A DNA stretch of 64,000 nucleotides, taken from NCBI GenBank assembly GCA_963681505.1, contig OY811991.1, positions 4,028,438 through 4,092,437 on the forward strand. Reading direction: 5' to 3'. Source of the stretch: Eunapius fragilis (lineage: Eukaryota; Porifera; Demospongiae; Spongillida; Spongillidae). Both the position numbers and the translations under genes were made by a program. Of the stretch, positions 1 to 12,000 are shown piece by piece; position 1 is the stretch's first letter, and each line of letters opens with the position of its first letter. The notes under the pieces are model-generated. The model was not told where the DNA came from, did not search any database, and saw only the letters and a list, made by a program, of their open reading frames with translations.

Positions 1-3000
1 TGTTCTCCTCTAGCTGTACTAGGGTGGTGTTGCTCTCCTCTAGCTGTACTAGGGTGGTGTTGTTCTCCTCTAGCTGTACTAGGGTGGTGTTGCTCTCCTC
101 TAGCTGTACTAGGGTGGTGTTGCTCTCCTCTAGCTGTACTAGGGTGGTGTTGTTCTCCTCTAGCTGTACTAGGGTGGTGTTGTTCTCCTCTAGCTGTACT
201 AGGGTGGTGTTGCTCTCCTCTAGCTGTACTAGGGTGGTGTTGCTCTCCTCTAGCTGTACTAGGGTGATGTTGCTCTCCTCTAGCTGTACTAGGGTGGTGT
301 TGCTCTCCTCTAGCTGTACTAGGGTGGTGTTGTTCTCCTCTAGCTGTACTAGGGTGGTGTTGTTCTCCTCTAGCTGTACTAGGGTGGTGTTGCTCTCCTC
401 TAGCTGTACTAGGGTGATGTTGCTCTCCTCTAGCTGTACTAGGGTGGTGTTGCTCTCCTCTAGCTGTACTAGGGTGGTGTTGTTCTCCTCTAGCTGTACT
501 AGGGTGGTGTTGTTCTCCTCTAGCTGTACTAGGGTGGTGTTGTTCTCCTCTAGCTGTACTAGGGTGGTGTTGTTCTCCTCTAGCTGTACTAGGGTGGTGT
601 TGTTCTCCTCTAGCTGTACTAGGGTGGTGTTGCTCTCCTCTAGCTGTACTAGGGTGGTGTTGTTCTCCTCTAGCTGTACTAGGGTGGTGTTGCTCTCCTC
701 TAGCTGTACTAGGGTGGTGTTGCTCTCCTCTAGCTGTACTAGGGTGGTGTTGTTCTCCTCTAGCTGTACTAGGGTGGTGTTGCTCTCCTCTAGCTGTACT
801 AGGGTGGTGTTGCTCTCCTCTAGCTGTACTAGGGTGGTGTTGTTCTCCTCTAGCTGTACTAGGGTGGTGTTGTTCTCCTCTAGCTGTACTAGGGTGGTGT
901 TGTTCTCCTCTAGCTGTACTAGGGTGGTGTTGTTCTCCTCTAGCTGTACTAGGGTGGTGTTGCTCTCCTCTAGCTGTACTAGGGTGGTGTTGTTCTCCTC
1001 TAGCTGTACTAGGGTGGTGTTGCTCTCCTCTAGCTGTACTAGGGTGGTGTTGCTCTCCTCTAGCTGTACTAGGGTGGTGTTGTTCTCCTCTAGCTGTACT
1101 AGGGTGGTGTTGCTCTCCTCTAGCTGTACTAGGGTGGTGTTGCTCTCCTCTAGCTGTACTAGGGTGGTGTTGTTCTCCTCTAGCTGTACTAGGGTGGTGT
1201 TGTTCTCCTCTAGCTGTACTAGGGTGGTGTTGCTCTCCTCTAGCTGTACTAGGGTGGTGTTGCTCTCCTCTAGCTGTACTAGGGTGATGTTGCTCTCCTC
1301 TAGCTGTACTAGGGTGGTGTTGCTCTCCTCTAGCTGTACTAGGGTGGTGTTGTTCTCCTCTAGCTGTACTAGGGTGGTGTTGTTCTCCTCTAGCTGTACT
1401 AGGGTGGTGTTGCTCTCCTCTAGCTGTACTAGGGTGATGTTGCTCTCCTCTAGCTGTACTAGGGTGGTGTTGCTCTCCTCTAGCTGTACTAGGGTGGTGT
1501 TGTTCTCCTCTAGCTGTACTAGGGTGGTGTTGTTCTCCTCTAGCTGTACTAGGGTGGTGTTGCTCTCCTCTAGCTGTACTAGGGTGGTGTTGCTCTCCTC
1601 TAGCTGTACTAGGGTGGTGTTGTTCTCCTCTAGCTGTACTAGGGTGATGTTGCTCTCCTCTAGCTGTACTAGGGTGGTGTTGCTCTCCTCTAGCTGTACT
1701 AGGGTGGTGTTGTTCTCCTCTAGCTGTACTAGGGTGGTGTTGCTCTCCTCTAGCTGTACTAGGGTGGTGTTGCTCTCCTCTAGCTGTACTAGGGTGGTGT
1801 TGCTCTCCTCTAGCTGTACTAGGGTGGTGTTGCTCTCCTCTAGCTGTACTAGGGTGGTGTTGTTCTCCTCTAGCTGTACTAGGGTGGTGTTGCTCTCCTC
1901 TAGCTGTACTAGGGTGGTGTTGCTCTCCTCTAGCTGTACTAGGGTGGTGTTGTTCTCCTCTAGCTGTACTAGGGTGGTGTTGTTCTCCTCTAGCTGTACT
2001 AGGGTGATGTTGCTCTCCTCTAGCTGTACTAGGGTGGTGTTGCTCTCCTCTAGCTGTACTAGGGTGGTGTTGTTCTCCTCTAGCTGTACTAGGGTGGTGT
2101 TGCTCTCCTCTAGCTGTACTAGGGTGGTGTTGCTCTCCTCTAGCTGTACTAGGGTGGTGTTGCTCTCCTCTAGCTGTACTAGGGTGGTGTTGTTCTCCTC
2201 TAGCTGTACTAGGGTGGTGTTGCTCTCCTCTAGCTGTACTAGGGTGGTGTTGTTCTCCTCTAGCTGTACTAGGGTGGTGTTGCTCTCCTCTAGCTGTACT
2301 AGGGTGGTGTTGCTCTCCTCTAGCTGTACTAGGGTGGTGTTGTTCTCCTCTAGCTGTACTAGGGTGGTGTTGTTCTCCTCTAGCTGTACTAGGGTGGTGT
2401 TGCTCTCCTCTAGCTGTACTAGGGTGGTGTTGCTCTCCTCTAGCTGTACTAGGGTGGTGTTGCTCTCCTCTAGCTGTACTAGGGTGGTGTTGTTCTCCTC
2501 TAGCTGTACTAGGGTGGTGTTGTTCTCCTCTAGCTGTACTAGGGTGGTGTTGCTCTCCTCTAGCTGTACTAGGGTGGTGTTGCTCTCCTCTAGCTGTACT
2601 AGGGTGGTGTTGCTCTCCTCTAGCTGTACTAGGGTGGTGTTGCTCTCCTCTAGCTGTACTAGGGTGGTGTTGTTCTCCTCTAGCTGTACTAGGGTGGTGT
2701 TGTTCTCCTCTAGCTGTACTAGGGTGGTGTTGCTCTCCTCTAGCTGTACTAGGGTGGTGTTGCTCTCCTCTAGCTGTACTAGGGTGGTGTTGCTCTCCTC
2801 TAGCTGTACTAGGGTGGTGTTGTTCTCCTCTAGCTGTACTAGGGTGGTGTTGTTCTCCTCTAGCTGTACTAGGGTGGTGTTGCTCTCCTCTAGCTGTACT
2901 AGGGTGGTGTTGCTCTCCTCTAGCTGTACTAGGGTGATGTTGCTCTCCTCTAGCTGTACTAGGGTGGTGTTGCTCTCCTCTAGCTGTACTAGGGTGGTGT

Positions 3001-6000
3001 TGCTCTCCTCTAGCTGTACTAGGGTGGTGTTGCTCTCCTCTAGCTGTACTAGGGTGGTGTTGCTCTCCTCTAGCTGTACTAGGGTGGTGTTGTTCTCCTC
3101 TAGCTGTACTAGGGTGGTGTTGCTCTCCTCTAGCTGTACTAGGGTGGTGTTGCTCTCCTCTAGCTGTACTAGGGTGGTGTTGCTCTCCTCTAGCTGTACT
3201 AGGGTGGTGTTGTTCTCCTCTAGCTGTACTAGGGTGGTGTTGCTCTCCTCTAGCTGTACTAGGGTGGTGTTGCTCTCCTCTAGCTGTACTAGGGTGGTGT
3301 TGCTCTCCTCTAGCTGTACTAGGGTGGTGTTGTTCTCCTCTAGCTGTACTAGGGTGGTGTTGTTCTCCTCTAGCTGTACTAGGGTGGTGTTGCTCTCCTC
3401 TAGCTGTACTAGGGTGGTGTTGCTCTCCTCTAGCTGTACTAGGGTGGTGTTGTTCTCCTCTAGCTGTACTAGGGTGGTGTTGCTCTCCTCTAGCTGTACT
3501 AGGGTGGTGTTGCTCTCCTCTAGCTGTACTAGGGTGGTGTTGCTCTCCTCTAGCTGTACTAGGGTGGTGTTGTTCTCCTCTAGCTGTACTAGGGTGGTGT
3601 TGTTCTCCTCTAGCTGTACTAGGGTGGTGTTGCTCTCCTCTAGCTGTACTAGGGTGGTGTTGTTCTCCTCTAGCTGTACTAGGGTGGTGTTGTTCTCCTC
3701 TAGCTGTACTAGGGTGGTGTTGCTCTCCTCTAGCTGTACTAGGGTGGTGTTGTTCTCCTCTAGCTGTACTAGGGTGGTGTTGCTCTCCTCTAGCTGTACT
3801 AGGGTGGTGTTGTTCTCCTCTAGCTGTACTAGGGTGGTGTTGCTCTCCTCTAGCTGTACTAGGGTGGTGTTGCTCTCCTCTAGCTGTACTAGGGTGGTGT
3901 TGCTCTCCTCTAGGGTGGTGTTGCTCTCCTCTAGCTGTACTAGGGTGGTGTTGCTCTCCTCTAGCTGTACTAGGGTGGTGTTGTTCTCCTCTAGCTGTAC
4001 TAGGGTGGTGTTGTTCTCCTCTAGCTGTACTAGGGTGGTGTTGCTCTCCTCTAGCTGTACTAGGGTGGTGTTGCTCTCCTCTAGCTGTACTAGGGTGGTG
4101 TTGCTCTCCTCTAGGGTGGTGTTGCTCTCCTCTAGCTGTACTAGGGTGATGTTGTTCTCCTCTAGCTGTACTAGGGTGGTGTTGTTCTCCTCTAGCTGTA
4201 CTAGGGTGGTGTTGTTCTCCTCTAGCTGTACTAGGGTGGTGTTGCTCTCCTCTAGCTGTACTAGGGTGGTGTTGTTCTCCTCTAGCTGTACTAGGGTGGT
4301 GTTGTTCTCCTCTAGCTGTACTAGGGTGGTGTTGCTCTCCTCTAGCTGTACTAGGGTGGTGTTGCTCTCCTCTAGCTGTACTAGGGTGGTGTTGTTCTCC
4401 TCTAGCTGTACTAGGGTGGTGTTGCTCTCCTCTAGCTGTACTAGGGTGGTGTTGTTCTCCTCTAGCTGTACTAGGGTGATGTTGTTCTCCTCTAGCTGTA
4501 CTAGGGTGGTGTTGTTCTCCTCTAGCTGTACTAGGGTGGTGTTGTTCTCCTCTAGCTGTACTAGGGTGGTGTTGCTCTCCTCTAGCTGTACTAGGGTGGT
4601 GTTGTTCTCCTCTAGCTGTACTAGGGTGGTGTTGCTCTCCTCTAGCTGTACTAGGGTGGTGTTGCTCTCCTCTAGCTGTACTAGGGTGGTGTTGCTCTCC
4701 TCTAGCTGTACTAGGGTGGTGTTGCTGTCCTCTAGCTGTACTAGGGTGGTGTTGTTCTCCTCTAGCTGTACTAGGGTGGTGTTGCTCTCCTCTAGCTGTA
4801 CTAGGGTGGTGTTGTTCTCCTCTAGCTGTACTAGGGTGGTGTTGCTCTCCTCTAGCTGTACTAGGGTGGTGTTGTTCTCCTCTAGCTGTACTAGGGTGGT
4901 GTTGCTCTCCTCTAGCTGTACTAGGGTGGTGTTGTTCTCCTCTAGCTGTACTAGGGTGGTGTTGCTCTCCTCTAGCTGTACTAGGGTGGTGTTGCTCTCC
5001 TCTAGCTGTACTAGGGTGGTGTTGCTCTCCTCTAGGGTGGTGTTGCTCTCCTCTAGCTGTACTAGGGTGATGTTGTTCTCCTCTAGCTGTACTAGGGTGG
5101 TGTTGTTCTCCTCTAGCTGTACTAGGGTGGTGTTGTTCTCCTCTAGCTGTACTAGGGTGGTGTTGCTCTCCTCTAGCTGTACTAGGGTGGTGTTGTTCTC
5201 CTCTAGCTGTACTAGGGTGGTGTTGCTCTCCTCTAGCTGTACTAGGGTGGTGTTGCTCTCCTCTAGCTGTACTAGGGTGGTGTTGTTCTCCTCTAGCTGT
5301 ACTAGGGTGGTGTTGCTCTCCTCTAGCTGTACTAGGGTGGTGTTGCTCTCCTCTAGCTGTACTAGGGTGGTGTTGTTCTCCTCTAGCTGTACTAGGGTGG
5401 TGTTGCTCTCCTCTAGCTGTACTAGGGTGGTGTTGCTCTCCTCTAGCTGTACTAGGGTGGTGTTGCTCTCCTCTAGGGTGGTGTTGCTCTCCTCTAGCTG
5501 TACTAGGGTGATGTTGTTCTCCTCTAGCTGTACTAGGGTGGTGTTGTTCTCCTCTAGCTGTACTAGGGTGGTGTTGTTCTCCTCTAGCTGTACTAGGGTG
5601 GTGTTGCTCTCCTCTAGCTGTACTAGGGTGGTGTTGTTCTCCTCTAGCTGTACTAGGGTGGTGTTGCTCTCCTCTAGCTGTACTAGGGTGGTGTTGCTCT
5701 CCTCTAGGGTGGTGTTGCTCTCCTCTAGCTGTACTAGGGTGATGTTGTTCTCCTCTAGCTGTACTAGGGTGGTGTTGTTCTCCTCTAGCTGTACTAGGGT
5801 GGTGTTGTTCTCCTCTAGCTGTACTAGGGTGGTGTTGCTCTCCTCTAGCTGTACTAGGGTGGTGTTGTTCTCCTCTAGCTGTACTAGGGTGGTGTTGCTC
5901 TCCTCTAGCTGTACTAGGGTGGTGTTGCTCTCCTCTAGCTGTACTAGGGTGGTGTTGTTCTCCTCTAGCTGTACTAGGGTGGTGTTGCTCTCCTCTAGCT

Positions 6001-9000
6001 GTACTAGGGTGGTGTTGCTCTCCTCTAGCTGTACTAGGGTGGTGTTGTTCTCCTCTAGCTGTACTAGGGTGGTGTTGCTCTCCTCTAGCTGTACTAGGGT
6101 GGTGTTGCTCTCCTCTAGCTGTACTAGGGTGGTGTTGCTCTCCTCTAGGGTGGTGTTGCTCTCCTCTAGCTGTACTAGGGTGATGTTGTTCTCCTCTAGC
6201 TGTACTAGGGTGGTGTTGTTCTCCTCTAGCTGTACTAGGGTGGTGTTGTTCTCCTCTAGCTGTACTAGGGTGGTGTTGCTCTCCTCTAGCTGTACTAGGG
6301 TGGTGTTGTTCTCCTCTAGCTGTACTAGGGTGGTGTTGCTCTCCTCTAGCTGTACTAGGGTGGTGTTGCTCTCCTCTAGCTGTACTAGGGTGGTGTTGCT
6401 CTCCTCTAGGGTGGTGTTGCTCTCCTCTAGCTGTACTAGGGTGATGTTGTTCTCCTCTAGCTGTACTAGGGTGGTGTTGTTCTCCTCTAGCTGTACTAGG
6501 GTGGTGTTGTTCTCCTCTAGCTGTACTAGGGTGGTGTTGCTCTCCTCTAGCTGTACTAGGGTGGTGTTGTTCTCCTCTAGCTGTACTAGGGTGGTGTTGC
6601 TCTCCTCTAGCTGTACTAGGGTGGTGTTGTTCTCCTCTAGCTGTACTAGGGTGGTGTTGCTCTCCTCTAGCTGTACTAGGGTGGTGTTGCTCTCCTCTAG
6701 CTGTACTAGGGTGGTGTTGCTCTCCTCTAGGGTGGTGTTGCTCTCCTCTAGCTGTACTAGGGTGATGTTGTTCTCCTCTAGCTGTACTAGGGTGGTGTTG
6801 TTCTCCTCTAGCTGTACTAGGGTGGTGTTGTTCTCCTCTAGCTGTACTAGGGTGGTGTTGCTCTCCTCTAGCTGTACTAGGGTGGTGTTGTTCTCCTCTA
6901 GCTGTACTAGGGTGGTGTTGTTCTCCTCTAGCTGTACTAGGGTGGTGTTGTTCTCCTCTAGCTGTACTAGGGTGGTGTTGCTCTCCTCTAGGGTGGTGTT
7001 GTTCTCCTCTAGCTGTACTAGGGTGGTGTTGCTCTCCTCTAGCTGTACTAGGGTGGTGTTGCTCTCCTCTAGCTGTACTAGGGTGGTGTTGCTCTCCTCT
7101 AGCTGTACTAGGGTGGTGTTGTTCTCCTCTAGCTGTACTAGGGTGGTGTTGCTCTCCTCTAGCTGTACTAGGGTGGTGTTGCTCTCCTCTAGCTGTACTA
7201 GGGTGGTGTTGCTCTCCTCTAGGGTGGTGTTGCTCTCCTCTAGCTGTACTAGGGTGATGTTGTTCTCCTCTAGCTGTACTAGGGTGGTGTTGTTCTCCTC
7301 TAGCTGTACTAGGGTGGTGTTGTTCTCCTCTAGCTGTACTAGGGTGGTGTTGTTCTCCTCTAGCTGTACTAGGGTGGTGTTGTTCTCCTCTAGCTGTACT
7401 AGGGTGGTGTTGCTCTCCTCTAGCTGTACTAGGGTGGTGTTGTTCTCCTCTAGCTGTACTAGGGTGGTGTTGTTCTCCTCTAGCTGTACTAGGGTGGTGT
7501 TGCTCTCCTCTAGCTGTACTAGGGTGGTGTTGCTCTCCTCTAGCTGTACTAGGGTGGTGTTGTTCTCCTCTAGCTGTACTAGGGTGATGTTGTTCTCCTC
7601 TAGCTGTACTAGGGTGGTGTTGTTCTCCTCTAGCTGTACTAGGGTGGTGTTGTTCTCCTCTAGCTGTACTAGGGTGGTGTTGCTCTCCTCTAGCTGTACT
7701 AGGGTGGTGTTGCTCTCCTCTAGCTGTACTAGGGTGGTGTTGCTCTCCTCTAGCTGTACTAGGGTGGTGTTGCTCTCCTCTAGCTGTACTAGGGTGGTGT
7801 TGCTCTCCTCTAGCTGTACTAGGGTGGTGTTGCTCTCCTCTAGCTGTACTAGGGTGGTGTTGTTCTCCTCTAGCTGTACTAGGGTGGTGTTGCTCTCCTC
7901 TAGCTGTACTAGGGTGGTGTTGCTCTCCTCTAGCTGTACTAGGGTGGTGTTGCTCTCCTCTAGGGTGGTGTTGCTCTCCTCTAGCTGTACTAGGGTGATG
8001 TTGTTCTCCTCTAGCTGTACTAGGGTGGTGTTGTTCTCCTCTAGCTGTACTAGGGTGATGTTGTTCTCCTCTAGCTGTACTAGGGTGGTGTTGCTCTCCT
8101 CTAGCTGTACTAGGGTGGTGTTGTTCTCCTCTAGCTGTACTAGGGTGATGTTGCTCTCCTCTAGCTGTACTAGGGTGGTGTTGTTCTCCTCTAGCTGTAC
8201 TAGGGTGATGTTGCTCTCCTCTAGCTGTACTAGGGTGGTGTTGTTCTCCTCTAGCTGTACTAGGGTGGTGTTGTTCTCCTCTAGCTGTACTAGGGTGGTG
8301 TTGTTCTCCTCTAGCTGTACTAGGGTGATGTTGTTCTCCTCTAGCTGTACTAGGGTGGTGTTGCTCTCCTCTAGCTGTACTAGGGTGGTGTTGTTCTCCT
8401 CTAGCTGTACTAGGGTGGTGTTGTTCTCCTCTAGCTGTACTAGGGTGATGTTGTTCTCCTCTAGCTGTACTAGGGTGGTGTTGCTCTCCTCTAGCTGTAC
8501 TAGGGTGGTGTTGTTCTCCTCTAGCTGTACTAGGGTGGTGTTGTTCTCCTCTAGCTGTACTAGGGTGATGTTGTTCTCCTCTAGCTGTACTAGGGTGGTG
8601 TTGCTCTCCTCTAGCTGTACTAGGGTGGTGTTGTTCTCCTCTAGCTGTACTAGGGTGGTGTTGTTCTCCTCTAGCTGTACTAGGGTGGTGTTGCTCTCCT
8701 CTAGCTGTACTAGGGTGGTGTTGTTCTCCTCTAGCTGTACTAGGGTGGTGTTGCTCTCCTCTAGCTGTACTAGGGTGATGTTGCTCTCCTCTAGCTGTAC
8801 TAGGGTGGTGTTGTTCTCCTCTAGCTGTACTAGGGTGGTGTTGCTCTCCTCTAGCTGTACTAGGGTGGTGTTGTTCTCCTCTAGCTGTACTAGGGTGGTG
8901 TTGCTCTCCTCTAGCTGTACTAGGGTGGTGTTGTTCTCCTCTAGCTGTACTAGGGTGATGTTGCTCTCCTCTAGCTGTACTAGGGTGGTGTTGTTCTCCT

Positions 9001-12000
9001 CTAGCTGTACTAGGGTGATGTTGTTCTCCTCTAGCTGTACTAGGGTGATGTTGCTCTCCTCTAGCTGTACTAGGGTGGTGTTGTTCTCCTCTAGCTGTAC
9101 TAGGGTGGTGTTGCTCTCCTCTAGCTGTACTAGGGTGGTGTTGCTCTCCTCTAGCTGTACTAGGGTGGTGTTGCTCTCCTCTAGCTGTACTAGGGTGGTG
9201 TTGTTCTCCTCTAGCTGTACTAGGGTGGTGTTGTTCTCCTCTAGCTGTACTAGGGTGGTGTTGCTCTCCTCTAGCTGTACTAGGGTGGTGTTGTTCTCCT
9301 CTAGCTGTACTAGGGTGGTGTTGTTCTCCTCTAGCTGTACTAGGGTGGTGTTGTTCTCCTCTAGCTGTACTAGGGTGATGTTGTTCTCCTCTAGCTGTAC
9401 TAGGGTGATGTTGCTGTCCTCTAGCTGTACTAGGGTGGTGTTGCTCTCCTCTAGCTGTACTAGGGTGGTGTTGCTCTCCTCTAGCTGTACTAGGGTGGTG
9501 TTGCTCTCCTCTAGCTGTACTAGGGTGGTGTTGCTCTCCTCTAGCTGTACTAGGGTGGTGTTGTTCTCCTCTAGCTGTACTAGGGTGGTGTTGCTCTCCT
9601 CTAGCTGTACTAGGGTGGTGTTGCTCTCCTCTAGCTGTACTAGGGTGGTGTTGCTCTCCTCTAGCTGTACTAGGGTGGTGTTGCTCTCCTCTAGCTGTAC
9701 TAGGGTGGTGTTGTTCTCCTCTAGCTGTACTAGGGTGATGTTGCTCTCCTCTAGCTGTACTAGGGTGGTGTTGCTCTCCTCTAGCTGTACTAGGGTGGTG
9801 TTGCTCTCCTCTAGCTGTACTAGGGTGGTGTTGCTCTCCTCTAGCTGTACTAGGGTGGTGTTGTTCTCCTCTAGCTGTACTAGGGTGGTGTTGCTCTCCT
9901 CTAGCTGTACTAGGGTGGTGTTGCTCTCCTCTAGCTGTACTAGGGTGGTGTTGCTCTCCTCTAGCTGTACTAGGGTGGTGTTGCTCTCCTCTAGCTGTAC
10001 TAGGGTGGTGTTGTTCTCCTCTAGCTGTACTAGGGTGGTGTTGCTGTCCTCTAGCTGTACTAGGGTGATGTTGCTCTCCTCTAGCTGTACTAGGGTGGTG
10101 TTGTTCTCCTCTAGCTGTACTAGGGTGGTGTTGCTGTCCTCTAGCTGTACTAGGGTGGTGTTGCTCTCCTCTAGCTGTACTAGGGTGGTGTTGCTGTCCT
10201 CTAGCTGTACTAGGGTGGTGTTGCTCTCCTCTAGCTGTACTAGGGTGGTGTTGCTCTCCTCTAGCTGTACTAGGGTGGTGTTGTTCTCCTCTAGCTGTAC
10301 TAGGGTGGTGTTGCTGTCCTCTAGCTGTACTAGGGTGGTGTTGTTCTCCTCTAGCTGTACTAGGGTGGTGTTGCTGTCCTCTAGCTGTACTAGGGTGGTG
10401 TTGCTCTCCTCTAGCTGTACTAGGGTGGTGTTGCTCTCCTCTAGCTGTACTAGGGTGGTGTTGCTGTCCTCTAGCTGTACTAGGGTGGTGTTGCTCTCCT
10501 CTAGCTGTACTAGGGTGGTGTTGCTCTCCTCTAGCTGTACTAGGGCGGTGTTGTTCTCCTCTAGCTGTACTAGGGTGGTGTTGTTCTCCTCTAGCTGTAC
10601 TAGGGTGGTGTTGTTCTCCTCTAGCTGTACTAGGGTGGTGTTGTTCTCCTCTAGCTGTACTAGGGTGGTGTTGCTCTCCTCTAGCTGTACTAGGGTGGTG
10701 TTGCTCTCCTCTAGCTGTACTAGGGTGGTGTTGCTCTCCTCTAGCTGTACTAGGGTGGTGTTGCTCTCCTCTAGCTGTACTAGGGTGGTGTTGCTCTCCT
10801 CTAGCTGTACTAGGGTGGTGTTGCTCTCCTCTAGCTGTACTAGGGTGGTGTTGCTCTCCTCTAGCTGTACTAGGGTGGTGTTGCTCTCCTCTAGCTGTAC
10901 TAGGGTGGTGTTGCTCTCCTCTAGCTGTACTAGGGTGGTGTTGCTCTCCTCTAGCTGTACTAGGGTGGTGTTGTTCTCCTCTAGCTGTACTAGGGTGGTG
11001 TTGTTCTCCTCTAGCTGTACTAGGGTGGTGTTGCTCTCCTCTAGCTGTACTAGGGTGGTGTTGTTCTCCTCTAGCTGTACTAGGGTGGTGTTGCTCTCCT
11101 CTAGCTGTACTAGGGTGGTGTTGCTCTCCTCTAGCTGTACTAGGGCGGTGTTGTTCTCCTCTAGCTGTACTAGGGTGGTGTTGCTCTCCTCTAGCTGTAC
11201 TAGGGTGGTGTTGTTCTCCTCTAGCTGTACTAGGGTGGTGTTGTTCTCCTCTAGGTGTACTAGGGTGGTGTTGCTCTCCTCTAGCTGTACTAGGGTGGTG
11301 TTGTTCTCCTCTAGCTGTACTAGGGTGGTGTTGCTCTCCTCTAGCTGTACTAGGGTGGTGTTGTTCTCCTCTAGCTGTACTAGGGTGGTGTTGCTCTCCT
11401 CTAGCTGTACTAGGGTGGTGTTGCTCTCCTCTAGCTGTACTAGGGTGGTGTTGCTCTCCTCTAGCTGTACTAGGGTGGTGTTGCTCTCCTCTAGCTGTAC
11501 TAGGGTGGTGTTGCTCTCCTCTAGCTGTACTAGGGTGGTGTTGCTCTCCTCTAGCTGTACTAGGGTGGTGTTGCTCTCCTCTAGCTGTACTAGGGTGATG
11601 TTGTTCTCCTCTAGCTGTACTAGGGTGGTGTTGTTCTCCTCTAGCTGTACTAGGGTGGTGTTGCTCTCCTCTAGCTGTACTAGGGTGGTGTTGCTCTCCT
11701 CTAGCTGTACTAGGGTGGTGTTGCTCTCCTCTAGCTGTACTAGGGTGGTGTTGTTCTCCTCTAGCTGTACTAGGGTGGTGTTGCTCTCCTCTAGCTGTAC
11801 TAGGGTGGTGTTGTTCTCCTCTAGCTGTACTAGGGTGGTGTTGCTCTCCTCTAGCTGTACTAGGGTGGTGTTGCTCTCCTCTAGCTGTACTAGGGTGGTG
11901 TTGCTCTCCTCTAGCTGTACTAGGGTGGTGTTGTTCTCCTCTAGCTGTACTAGGGTGGTGTTGTTCTCCTCTAGCTGTACTAGGGTGGTGTTGTTCTCCT

